Both the position numbers and the translations under genes were made by a program. Under the pieces are notes generated by a model. That model made no database searches and was not told the origin of the DNA. It saw only the letters and a program-made list of their open reading frames with translations. From Nonomuraea sp. NBC_00507 (GTDB taxonomy: Bacteria > Actinomycetota > Actinomycetes > Streptosporangiales > Streptosporangiaceae), in the NCBI RefSeq assembly GCF_036013525.1, contig NZ_CP107853.1, positions 5,642,001-5,706,000 of the forward strand: 64,000 nt of DNA. Reading direction: 5' to 3'. Positions 17,049 to 24,166 of this stretch are shown piece after piece. Within the stretch, counting starts at the first letter, position 1. Each line of letters opens with the position of its first letter.

Positions 17049-17752
17049 GGCGCCGTTCCCGCGCTCATGGCCATGTTGGGCACGCTGACGCAGACCATGC
17101 GCTCCGTCAGCCCGGCTCGTGGTCCGCTCGCGCGTGACCTGGCCGGCACCGCACCGCCGGCGACCGTCCGCGCGACCTTCGACGCGAGTGCGAGATGCGC
17201 GCCGCAGCAGCGGCCCACCTTGGCCTCCAGTCCGGCCACCTGGGCCAGCCTGAGCCTCAGCGGTTCCAGCGACGACCTGCGTTCGAGGCCGTCGAGGTCG
17301 GCCAGCCGGGCAGGCCAGCGCAACGCGTCGCCGCAGCGGGCTTCCACCTCGGCCGGGAGCTCCTCCACCGGGAACCCCTGGTGACGCAGCCGGGTGGCGA
17401 TCATGACGGCCATGAACGCCGTCTTGTCGAAATGGGCCAGCCGTCCCGCGAGGGCCGCGCCCAGCATTCTGGCGCGGTGGCTCAGGCACACCGAGCTCCA
17501 CCCGAGCAACAGCAGCCGATCCGGGCCCGTCTCCGTGTGCCAGCCGGCCAGCCGCAACTCGCGGGCCATCCGGTGGTAGAAGCGCCAACGGTGACGGGGG
17601 CTCTCCAGCCAGACCTGGACTCCGCCCAGCGGCAGGCTCGCGACGTGCACATCCGGTCCGATCACCGGACCGGCCACGCGGGAGCAGATGCGCTGGACCA
17701 CTTGCTCCTGTCCGGGGACCGGATCGCTGAGGAACCAGGAATCCATGGTCAT
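17045..17752 (-). CDS. Protein of unknown function, first gene of the six-gene operon
   Basis: A 235-residue soluble protein; a second in-frame ATG at 17746 is possible. GGAGG lies about 9 bases upstream of the ATG at 17752. The middle is rich in aromatic and basic residues (RHRWRFYHRMARELRLAGWH), followed by a helical stretch with a CC pair (VGRCCGAHL). The C-terminal 40 residues are low in structure. I recognise no family. Its leading position and overlap with the membrane-protein gene suggest it defines the operon's function or forms a complex with that protein. Confidence 0.65.
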   Translation of the reverse strand: MTMDSWFLSDPVPGQEQVVQRICSRVAGPVIGPDVHVASLPLGGVQVWLESPRHRWRFYHRMARELRLAGWHTETGPDRLLLLGWSSVCLSHRARMLGAALAGRLAHFDKTAFMAVMIATRLRHQGFPVEELPAEVEARCGDALRWPARLADLDGLERRSSLEPLRLRLAQVAGLEAKVGRCCGAHLALASKVARTVAGGAVPARSRASGPRAGLTERMVCVSVPNMAMSAGTAP

Positions 17753-17823
17753 GTCCGGCCACCTCCTCGACGGGAACTCTCCAGAACCGCCATGCTGTTA
17801 AGCCTCAGTTACCACACGCTCCG

Positions 17824-17848
17824 ATAGTCCCCTTCTCCATGGGACTAT
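17824..17848. promoter_or_regulatory. Inverted repeat in divergent promoter region (operator candidate)
   Basis: ATAGTCCC (17824-17831) and GGGACTAT (17841-17848) form a perfect 8-bp inverted repeat with a 9-base spacer. Nearby, TCAACT (17850-17855) pairs with AGTTGA (17871-17876). Both lie between the divergent six-gene operon and the HTH regulator gene, so they may bind that regulator. Confidence 0.5.
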
Positions 17849-17880
17849 GTCAACTGACAGTTTCCGCATAAGTTGATAGC

Positions 17881-17912
17881 TGCCCGCGTGGCAGAGCTTG
17901 CCCGCATGGCAG
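17881..17912. repeat. Tandem TGCC-N5-GGCA elements
   Basis: TGCCCGCGTGGCAG (17881-17894) and TGCCCGCATGGCAG (17899-17912) are direct repeats 18 bases apart, each an inverted TGCC/GGCA pair. They lie 61 bases upstream of the regulator start and could be its autoregulatory sites. Confidence 0.45.
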
Positions 17913-17972
17913 GGGACAGTGGGGCTCGCGTCCCTTACGCTGGAAAAGTTCACGGGCAGTAGGAGGTGTGCC

Positions 17973-19229
17973 GTGGCGAACTTCGCCGAGCGGCTCGATC
18001 TCGCGCTGACCAAGCGCGGCTTCACCGGCGCGCAGGTCGCCTCCGCCCTGACGGAGGCAGGCATCCCCATCACCCGTGCCTACGTCAGCCAGTTGCGCAC
18101 CGGCAAGCAGACCAACCCGACGCTCCAAGTGCTCCGCGCGCTGGCCTCCTGCCTGCAGGTGAGCGTCGGCTGGCTGGTCGGCGACGACCACCTGGAGTCG
18201 GGCGCCGTTGAGGACCTGCAGCTGCGGGCGGCGACCATCGGATTGTCCGCCTCCGGCCTGTCGGAGAGCTCCCTGGCCGTCCTGCGCGGTGTGGTCGAGC
18301 TCGCCCGCAAGGCCGAGGGCCTTCCCGACGAGCCCGAGCCCACCCCCGACATCCCCGACGCCGCCACGCCGCTGAGCGGGCCGCAGCGCCGGGCGCTCGG
18401 CCGTCGGCTGCACGGCCTGCGCCTGTCCGCGCAGCTGTCGGAGGAGCAGGTCGAGACCGCGATCGGCAAGGGCGCGGCGGCCATCCCCGCCGTCGAGGAA
18501 GGCCGCATCGCCCCCGCGCCGATCACCGTGGAGCGCCTGCTCACCCTCTATGGCATCGCCTCGCCGCCCATCCGCGAATACGTGTTGTCGCTGGCCAGGG
18601 GCGAACGCGAGGCCGCCTGGTACGATGCGCAGTCCATCCCGGTGTGGCTGGCCACCACCTACGCGCTGGAGCAGCGGGCCACGCTCATCCGCACCTTCCA
18701 CACCCAGTTCGTCCCTCCGCTGCTGCAGACCGAGGACTACGCCAGGGCCGCGATCACAGCGGCCGGACCCGCGACTTTGGGACAGCCGACGGTCGAGGAG
18801 GCGCTGGCCCTCGTGCTGGCCCGGCAGGAGGCCGTGGCCAGGGACACCGGAGTCGTGGTGTGGGCGGTGATCGACGAGAGCGTGCTGATGCGCTCGATCG
18901 TCGGCGGGCACGTGCAGCTACGGCAGCTGGAGGTGTTGCTGGAGCACGCCAAGCGGCCCAACGTCTCGCTGCACGTGGTGCCGATGGAAGACCCGGCCTA
19001 CGTGCCGCGCACCGGCCCGTTCACGCTCTGGCGCTTCGCCGAGGCGTTCGAGCCCGACATCGCGTGCAGGCACGGCATCGAGGGCGACGAGCTGGTCACC
19101 GACACCGGCGCGGTGGAGGCCTACCATCAGGCGTTCACGAGATTGTCGGTGACGACGACCACCCGCGAGGAGACCGTCGAGGTCTTGAATTGCCACCGCG
19201 AAAGGCTCTCGCGTTCACTCGGAAAGTGA
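17973..19229 (+). CDS. Regulator: EspR-like N-terminal module fused to XRE-DUF5753
   Basis: A 418-residue DNA-binding protein. GGAGG (17962-17966) six bases before the GTG at 17973 fixes the start. Residues 1-115 resemble mycobacterial EspR: a helix-turn-helix with SQLRTGKQTNPT (39-50) and a trailing helix (SESSLAVLRGVVELARKAEGL). A second XRE-like helix-turn-helix spans about 136-195 (SGPQRRALGRRLHGLRLSAQLSEEQVE), followed by the DUF5753 domain (about 205-405) with its FHTQFVPPLLQTEDYARA signature. DUF5753 proteins are a large actinobacterial regulator family. The double-HTH arrangement is less common. It is divergent from the six-gene operon. Confidence 0.85.
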   Translation: MANFAERLDLALTKRGFTGAQVASALTEAGIPITRAYVSQLRTGKQTNPTLQVLRALASCLQVSVGWLVGDDHLESGAVEDLQLRAATIGLSASGLSESSLAVLRGVVELARKAEGLPDEPEPTPDIPDAATPLSGPQRRALGRRLHGLRLSAQLSEEQVETAIGKGAAAIPAVEEGRIAPAPITVERLLTLYGIASPPIREYVLSLARGEREAAWYDAQSIPVWLATTYALEQRATLIRTFHTQFVPPLLQTEDYARAAITAAGPATLGQPTVEEALALVLARQEAVARDTGVVVWAVIDESVLMRSIVGGHVQLRQLEVLLEHAKRPNVSLHVVPMEDPAYVPRTGPFTLWRFAEAFEPDIACRHGIEGDELVTDTGAVEAYHQAFTRLSVTTTTREETVEVLNCHRERLSRSLGK

Positions 19230-19412
19230 TCTCTTTCCCTCGTAAATGATCGTTATGCGCGAACGCCGGTGACGCACATATACCCAAAACTAATGGCTTT
19301 TCGTGTTGTCTTCTCGTGAGTAGCGAGGATCATATGGTCTGGGTCATCGAGTGGGGTCCGCAAGGATCAGCTTTTCCCGAGATAGTGGGCGAGGGGAAAG
19401 GGGCAACACTCA

Positions 19413-20258
19413 ATGCGTCAGCGTGCCATCCGAAACCTGGCGAAGCTGGAGATGACCCAAGCAAGTGTCACCCGGATTCTCGACGCCGCGGCGGGTGGAA
19501 AGAACAACTTCGTAGCGGACAGAGAGGTGATGCGCCGCTACGATCAGGCCGCCCCCATCACGACGACGGCCGCACGGGCCGTGCTCCAATATCTCTGCCG
19601 TGTGGTCCGTCACCTGGCGACCGAGGGTGTGGATCAGTTCGTGATCGTCGGCAGTGGCGTCCCCAGCGGCCTGCCCGCGGGCGGGCAACTGCATGACGTG
19701 GCCCGTGACGCCCTGGGCGCCTCCGTGCCCCGGGTGGTCCCGCGAGTCGTTTACGTGGAGAGCGACCCCATGGTGCTGGCCGGGGCGCGGGCGACCATCG
19801 AGCCCGTCACCGACCTCGTACGCGTCGTAGAGGGCGACGTGCGCGAGATCGACGACGTTCTCGACGACAGGGTCGTCCAGACGTTCCTGGAGTGGGACCG
19901 GCCCATGGCGGTGCTGCTGCTGTCGGCCCACAGCCTCAACGACGACGAGTATTTCCATTACGTGATCAAGCGGATCAGGCAGGCGGTGCCGGAAGGAAGC
20001 TACCTGTCATTACTGCAGACCACGTTCGACGCCATTCCCCCGGAGTTGTTGCCGGCCATTCACGACCTGCTGGCGATGACGCTGCCCGGGCAGGCGATTC
20101 GCACCCGGGAGGAGGTTGAGGCGTTGCTCGAGGGTCTGGTGCTGGTGGATCCGGGATTGGTGTGGGTCCCGGAATGGCAGCCGAACGGCCACGACACCGC
20201 ATGCCTTGAAGATCCGGGCTCGTCCGGCAATTACGGCGCCGTGGCCTGTATTCCGTGA
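19413..20258 (+). CDS. SAM-dependent methyltransferase-like protein (SAV2177/DUF574 family)
   Basis: A 281-residue protein. N-terminal features include RILDAAAGGKNNFVADR; the SAM-fold glycine loop is FVIVGSGVPS, with an acidic residue ending strand 2 (VVYVESDPMVLAGAR). The family is very frequent next to XRE-DUF5753 regulators, as here (183 bases downstream, same strand). Members have a SAM-binding fold but no well-proven substrate. The start has AGGGG-rich sequence upstream. The 183-base gap holds no convincing gene. Confidence 0.87.
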   Translation: MRQRAIRNLAKLEMTQASVTRILDAAAGGKNNFVADREVMRRYDQAAPITTTAARAVLQYLCRVVRHLATEGVDQFVIVGSGVPSGLPAGGQLHDVARDALGASVPRVVPRVVYVESDPMVLAGARATIEPVTDLVRVVEGDVREIDDVLDDRVVQTFLEWDRPMAVLLLSAHSLNDDEYFHYVIKRIRQAVPEGSYLSLLQTTFDAIPPELLPAIHDLLAMTLPGQAIRTREEVEALLEGLVLVDPGLVWVPEWQPNGHDTACLEDPGSSGNYGAVACIP

Positions 20259-20264
20259 ATCGGG

Positions 20265-20541
20265 TCAGGTCGCGGCAGGGAGCCTGGCCGGCTCGCCGGC
20301 CGGGCTCTGCGCCGGCTCGACGCCGAACGCCAGCACCGCGGGCACGGCCAGCACGAGGGGCACCGCCCCCGCAACGCGGTCGTGCCGATGGAGGGCGCTG
20401 CGGCGCCTGCGACCAGCACGCCGGTGACGGCCACGCCGCCGAACTTGCCGACGCCCGCGGACAGCCCCGAGCCGCGCGAGCGGACCCGGGTCGCGTGCCC
20501 AGCCAGAAGTACAGCGGCCGGGCTAACGCGACCCCGCCCAT
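20265..20541 (-). pseudogene. Decayed remnant of an MFS permease C-terminus
   Basis: No intact gene occupies 20259-20560. Read leftward, three frames in succession give permease-like peptide. First comes GGVALARPLYFWLGT; a shift then gives THVRSRGSGLSAGVGKF-type sequence and VAVTGVLVAGAAAPSIGTT; a second shift gives VAGAVPLVLAVPAVLAFGVE and a TGA at 20265-20267. This resembles the last two helices and the RxRGxGxS loop of sugar/metabolite MFS transporters. At least two frameshifts and loss of the 5' nine-tenths mark it as a fossil. Confidence 0.65.
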
Positions 20542-20560
20542 GAGTTCCCCCTTCGATCGA

Positions 20561-20980
20561 TCACACCAAGCGACCCCCCCGAAGCCGCCACTTGACGAAC
20601 AGCACCCGCATGGGCCCGTTCACGAACAGCCACTGGCCCAGCCAGACGAAGGCGAACATCACCGCGAACGCCCACCAGGACACCGGCCCCTGGACGCCCG
20701 GGACAAGCCCGCCGTCCAGCAGCATCCACATGACCAGACCCTCCGGCACGGCCGTGAGCAGGCCGAACATCGTCGGCCAGTCCTTGTCCCAGCGGAACTG
20801 CATGAGCAGGTGGTAGAGCAGCTCCCAGCCGACCCCGGTGACGGCGACGGCCAGCAGCACGAGATAGGCCTCTGGGAAGGACATCGGCAGCAACGGCGTG
20901 ATCAGCGCGGTCAGCACCGCGCCCACCGTGGCCAGCACGAACAGGCGGGTCTGCACCCGCCCGGCCAGTGTGGGGATCAA
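20561..20980 (-). CDS. Small four-TM membrane protein coupled to the FAD oxidoreductase gene
   Basis: A 139-residue protein starting at TTG (20978-20980), which overlaps the TGA of the upstream oxidoreductase gene (TTGA) and has GGAGG five bases before it. A longer form from an ATG at 21013 is possible but lacks this site. Hydrophobic segments lie at about 12-34, 40-60, 72-90 and 100-122. Aromatic and charged residues between them (LLYHLLMQFRWDKDWP, FVNGPMRVLFVKWRLRG) are distinctive. I do not recognise a characterised family. The overlap suggests joint function with the flavoprotein, perhaps as its membrane partner. Confidence 0.75.
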   Translation of the reverse strand: MIPTLAGRVQTRLFVLATVGAVLTALITPLLPMSFPEAYLVLLAVAVTGVGWELLYHLLMQFRWDKDWPTMFGLLTAVPEGLVMWMLLDGGLVPGVQGPVSWWAFAVMFAFVWLGQWLFVNGPMRVLFVKWRLRGGRLV

Positions 20981-22494
20981 GCAGGCCTCCTGTTCGCCGC
21001 CCACTTCACCCACTGGGACACCGACCTGAGCGGGCCGAGCCCCTCGCAGAACCCGCGCCTGGTCAGGTCGTCGGCGATGTCGAGGGCGGCGGTCTGCAGG
21101 CCGAGGAAGCTGTCCACGGCCAGGAAGTGGTTGCCGGCGGTGGCCGCGCCCGAGGCGTAGAGCGCGCCGTGACCGCTTTCCGCGCCGAGCACCTCGAAGT
21201 TCCGGCCCACGGTCAGCCGCCCCGCCTTGTTGGGCTGCGCGCCGCCGTGCTTGAGCAGGTCGTCGAGCACCCGGTGCTCGGGCATGTCGGCCTCGAGCCC
21301 GGTGCAGTCGATGATGAAGTCGGAGACGTACTGCATGCCCGCCGAGTTCGCGCTGCGCGTGTAGGTGACCAGGCGGCCGTCGGGATGCTGGTCGATGCGG
21401 TCGACCACGCCTTGCACGGGGTGATACCAGCGGCCCTGTCTGGCGCGGTGCATCTGGTCCTGCCAGCGGGCGAGCTTAGGGGTGGTGGTGCCGGCGACCA
21501 GCGCGGCCAGCTTGGCCCGCCGCTCGGGGGACGCCTTGCGGAACTGGGCCTTCAGCTGCCCGCCGAACGCCGACTTCGGCATGGTGAACGCCTGGTAGGC
21601 CCACCCGTCGCCGCCCTTGCGCCGCATGAACACATGCGGCCCGTGCGGCCCGGTGACGTAGGTGCGGAGGAGGTGGACGATCTGCGTCCCCAGGTTGTAG
21701 CGCTCCCTGTCGTCCATGAGCCGCTGCAGCACGCGCGAGGCCACGATCCCGGCGCCGCGCACGACCACCACGCCGGGCCGCTTCCGCAGCTGGTCATAGA
21801 CGTGCTCGTGCGGCTCGTAGGCGTTGACGACGCGATAGCGCTCCCCCTGCCGCTGCCGGAACTCCTGCAGGTCGTCCAGGAACTTCAACCCCGGATAGCC
21901 GACGGCCAGGTGCACGTAATGGGAGCGCAGCACCACCCTCTTCGTCTGCGCGGTGCCCGACGGCGGCGTCAGCACGGTGAAATAGCCGCCGCCCAGCCGC
22001 TTCCTGACCATGCGTACCTGGCCCTTGGCCACCATCTCCCAGTAGCCGATGCGGTCGGCCTCACGCCGCACGCTCGCTATGACCGTCCCGGCCTTCGGCG
22101 CGTAGAAGTCGGCCAGGACCGGCTCGGTGAGGACCTGGAGCAACGGCTTGACCGAGCGCTCTGTCCACGCCTCCTGCACCGCGTACGACGGGAAGCCCCA
22201 GACGTTGTCGGGCCGCGCGCCCGCGTCGGATCGGATGCGCTCGTGGGCCGGCAGCTGCGAGACGCGGGTGAGGTATTCCCAGGTCTGCCAGGGCGCGTCG
22301 CTGGTCGACAACACCCGCATGGCCGCCGCCGCGACACCGCGGATGCGCAGCACGTCCACCAGTGTGAACGAGCCCAGCCCACCGCCTACGGACACCAGCG
22401 GCATGTCATAGACGGGGATGCCCGCCGACTCCACCAGCCCGTCGGCCCAGACGGAGGAGTGGAGTAACTCGGGCGTCAGATCTCCCCAGGACAC
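20977..22494 (-). CDS. FAD/NAD(P)-binding oxidoreductase of unknown substrate
   Basis: A 505-residue protein with a dinucleotide fold close to the N-terminus (VSVGGGLGSFTLVDVL, about 34-49) and a second one in the middle (VVVRGAGIVASRVLQRL, near 240). The C-terminal flavin segment is GALYASGAATAGNHFLAVDSF. The architecture suggests a flavin monooxygenase or dehydrogenase of the large FAD/NAD(P)-binding class, but no specific family signature is evident to me. The start is a GTG 30 bases after the DUF4253 gene with no ribosome binding site, possibly leaderless (TACCTT 8 bases upstream). The 3' end is coupled to a membrane-protein gene. Confidence 0.75.
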   Translation of the reverse strand: MSWGDLTPELLHSSVWADGLVESAGIPVYDMPLVSVGGGLGSFTLVDVLRIRGVAAAAMRVLSTSDAPWQTWEYLTRVSQLPAHERIRSDAGARPDNVWGFPSYAVQEAWTERSVKPLLQVLTEPVLADFYAPKAGTVIASVRREADRIGYWEMVAKGQVRMVRKRLGGGYFTVLTPPSGTAQTKRVVLRSHYVHLAVGYPGLKFLDDLQEFRQRQGERYRVVNAYEPHEHVYDQLRKRPGVVVVRGAGIVASRVLQRLMDDRERYNLGTQIVHLLRTYVTGPHGPHVFMRRKGGDGWAYQAFTMPKSAFGGQLKAQFRKASPERRAKLAALVAGTTTPKLARWQDQMHRARQGRWYHPVQGVVDRIDQHPDGRLVTYTRSANSAGMQYVSDFIIDCTGLEADMPEHRVLDDLLKHGGAQPNKAGRLTVGRNFEVLGAESGHGALYASGAATAGNHFLAVDSFLGLQTAALDIADDLTRRGFCEGLGPLRSVSQWVKWAANRRPA

Positions 22495-22524
22495 GAAAGC
22501 TAAAGGTAGCGTAAAACACGATAT

Positions 22525-23343
22525 TCAGTCCCACCAGAAGGACCAGGCGTGTCCGCCGATGATCTGCTCGGCGTAGCCTTGGAGATCGCCGGGTCCCTGG
22601 ACGACGTTGTCGGGGCAGAACGCCCAGTGCTCGGCCGCCACGTGTAACGCGTGCTCGAGGTCGACCGGCGGCGCGGCCACGCTCATTTCCAGTGTGTTGA
22701 ACCCGACGCACACCACGCGCGCCCCGAACCTGTCCTCCCAGCTGCGCACCACGGCGGCCATCGGCACCATCCACTCGTTGTGGTGCAGCGCGCCCTGCCA
22801 GCCCATGACCGCCAGCGCGTCGGCGCCCCTGGCGGCCGCGACCAGGCCGAGCGGCATGCCTCTGGCGGCCAGCTCGCCCGCGTACCAGTCGGAGACCGCC
22901 GCAGGGTCGGCCTTCGGCACGCCGGGTGGCGCGAGGCCCGGGCAGATCGCGCCGTACGGCTCCAGTTCGGCCAGCGCGTCCTGCGGCATCCGCGCCACCC
23001 ACTCCTGCCACACCTCGGTCATGAAACCCTCGGCGGTGAAGTGGTCGATCTGGCGTGGATCGTCCGGCACGACCTGCCCGACCGCCCAGGGCTGCGCCGA
23101 CTCGTCCAGCAGCACCGGCCACAACCCGCTGTGCGGATGCCACTCCCGCAGGCGTGCCCAGTCGGCGCCGCCGACCGGCTCAGCGCTCATCCAGAACGCC
23201 GGCCTGGGCGCCTCGCCCTGCCGCGCGTACCCGGGATCGGGCCAGACCACGTCGCCCGCGGGCAGGGCGGCGGGCAGGACGCGGTCCCTGCCGCCGTCGG
23301 GGAACAGCTGGCACAGCTCACGTGGCAGCCGGTGATCGTTCAT
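22525..23343 (-). CDS. DUF4253 domain-containing protein
   Basis: A 272-residue soluble protein. The C-terminal third has the DUF4253 features: LAVMGWQGALHHNEWM, RVVCVGFNTLEMSVAAPP, then EHWAFCPDNVVQG and a terminal HAWSFWWD. The N-terminal half is Trp/Pro-rich and variable. The family is widespread in actinobacteria, often as single genes near immunity- or contact-system-like loci, and has no established biochemical role. It lies 30 bases upstream of the FAD oxidoreductase gene on the same strand, and cotranscription is plausible. Confidence 0.85.
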   Translation of the reverse strand: MNDHRLPRELCQLFPDGGRDRVLPAALPAGDVVWPDPGYARQGEAPRPAFWMSAEPVGGADWARLREWHPHSGLWPVLLDESAQPWAVGQVVPDDPRQIDHFTAEGFMTEVWQEWVARMPQDALAELEPYGAICPGLAPPGVPKADPAAVSDWYAGELAARGMPLGLVAAARGADALAVMGWQGALHHNEWMVPMAAVVRSWEDRFGARVVCVGFNTLEMSVAAPPVDLEHALHVAAEHWAFCPDNVVQGPGDLQGYAEQIIGGHAWSFWWD

Positions 23344-23451
23344 GCCCTACCGTTCCGATACCGAATCCTGTCTCGGAGATGGTAGTGCGGCCGATCGCCC
23401 CGGCACCGTCAGCAGTACACGAAACATTCGTTGCTGCGAGAATGTGGGGCT

Positions 23452-24030
23452 GTGATCCCCTTTGCCGCGGTTCTGACTGACCTCGATGGCGTGCTGCGCC
23501 ACTTCGACCACGCCGTCCAGGCCGACATCGAGGCTCGCTACGGACTGCCTCTCATGAAAACCGCTTTCGACCCCGAGCTGATCCTGCCTCCCACCCTCGG
23601 CCAGGCCACCGAGGCGCAGTGGGCGGAGGCGATCGTCGCCGCCCTCGGCGGGGACGATCGCGCACGTCAGGCCGTCGCCGAGTTCATGGAGGTGCCGTTC
23701 TGGGTGGACGAGCAGGTCAAGGAACTGCTGGCCAGGGCCCAGCAGCACGTGCCCGTGATCATCGTGACGAACGCCATGGACACGGTGGAGGAGCACCTCG
23801 ACCGGCTGGGGCTCACCTACTTCGCCGACGACCTGGTCAGCAGCGCCAGGGTCGGCGTGGCCAAGCCGGACCGGCGGATCTACGAGATCGCCGCGGAGCG
23901 CGCCGGGGTTGCGGCCGAGCGCTGCCTGTTCGTCGACGACCGGCTCCCGAACGTGGAGGCGGCCAGGGCGCTCGGCATGACCGGCGTCCACTACCGGACG
24001 ATTCAGGACCTGGCGGCGGTGCTGGGCTGA
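23452..24030 (+). CDS. HAD-superfamily hydrolase
   Basis: A 192-residue phosphatase-like protein. HAD motif I is LTDLDGVLRHFD with two Asp residues, motif II is IIVTNAMD, and motifs III/IV are GVAKPDRRIY and CLFVDDRLPNVEAA. The cap domain is the small helical type. I chose the GTG at 23452, which directly precedes the first strand; an in-frame TTG at 23431 would add 7 residues. Substrates of such HADs (sugar phosphates, nucleotides) cannot be predicted here. It is convergent with the TIGR03118 gene; two hairpins fill the gap. Confidence 0.85.
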   Translation: MIPFAAVLTDLDGVLRHFDHAVQADIEARYGLPLMKTAFDPELILPPTLGQATEAQWAEAIVAALGGDDRARQAVAEFMEVPFWVDEQVKELLARAQQHVPVIIVTNAMDTVEEHLDRLGLTYFADDLVSSARVGVAKPDRRIYEIAAERAGVAAERCLFVDDRLPNVEAARALGMTGVHYRTIQDLAAVLG

Positions 24031-24048
24031 CGTGATGCGCACGTGGTT

Positions 24049-24084
24049 GTTTCCGGCGCGGCTCGCGCCAACCGCGCCGGAAAC
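24049..24084 (+). terminator. Stem-loop terminator after the HAD gene
   Basis: A perfect 13-bp stem (GTTTCCGGCGCGG at 24049-24061 with CCGCGCCGGAAAC at 24072-24084) and a 10-base loop begin 18 bases past the stop. There is no T tract. Confidence 0.75.
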
Positions 24085-24094
24085 GTCGGGTGGA

Positions 24095-24152
24095 CCGCCG
24101 CCCCCGGCCTGCTGTCGGCGAGCTGCGCTCCTCGCCTGGCCGGGGGCGGCGG
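24095..24152 (-). terminator. Large stem-loop terminator after the TIGR03118 gene
   Basis: A 15-bp perfect stem (24095-24109 with 24138-24152, CCGCCGCCCCCGGCC/GGCCGGGGGCGGCGG) has an inner GGCGAG/CTCGCC stem (24117-24122, 24131-24136). It lies 14 bases past the stop of the leftward gene. Confidence 0.75.
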
Positions 24153-24166
24153 CGCGAGAGCGCCGG

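Noticed and set aside
19316..19696. Possible small gene between the regulator and methyltransferase
   Set aside because: It overlaps the methyltransferase in another frame, has shadow-like composition and no recognisable motif.
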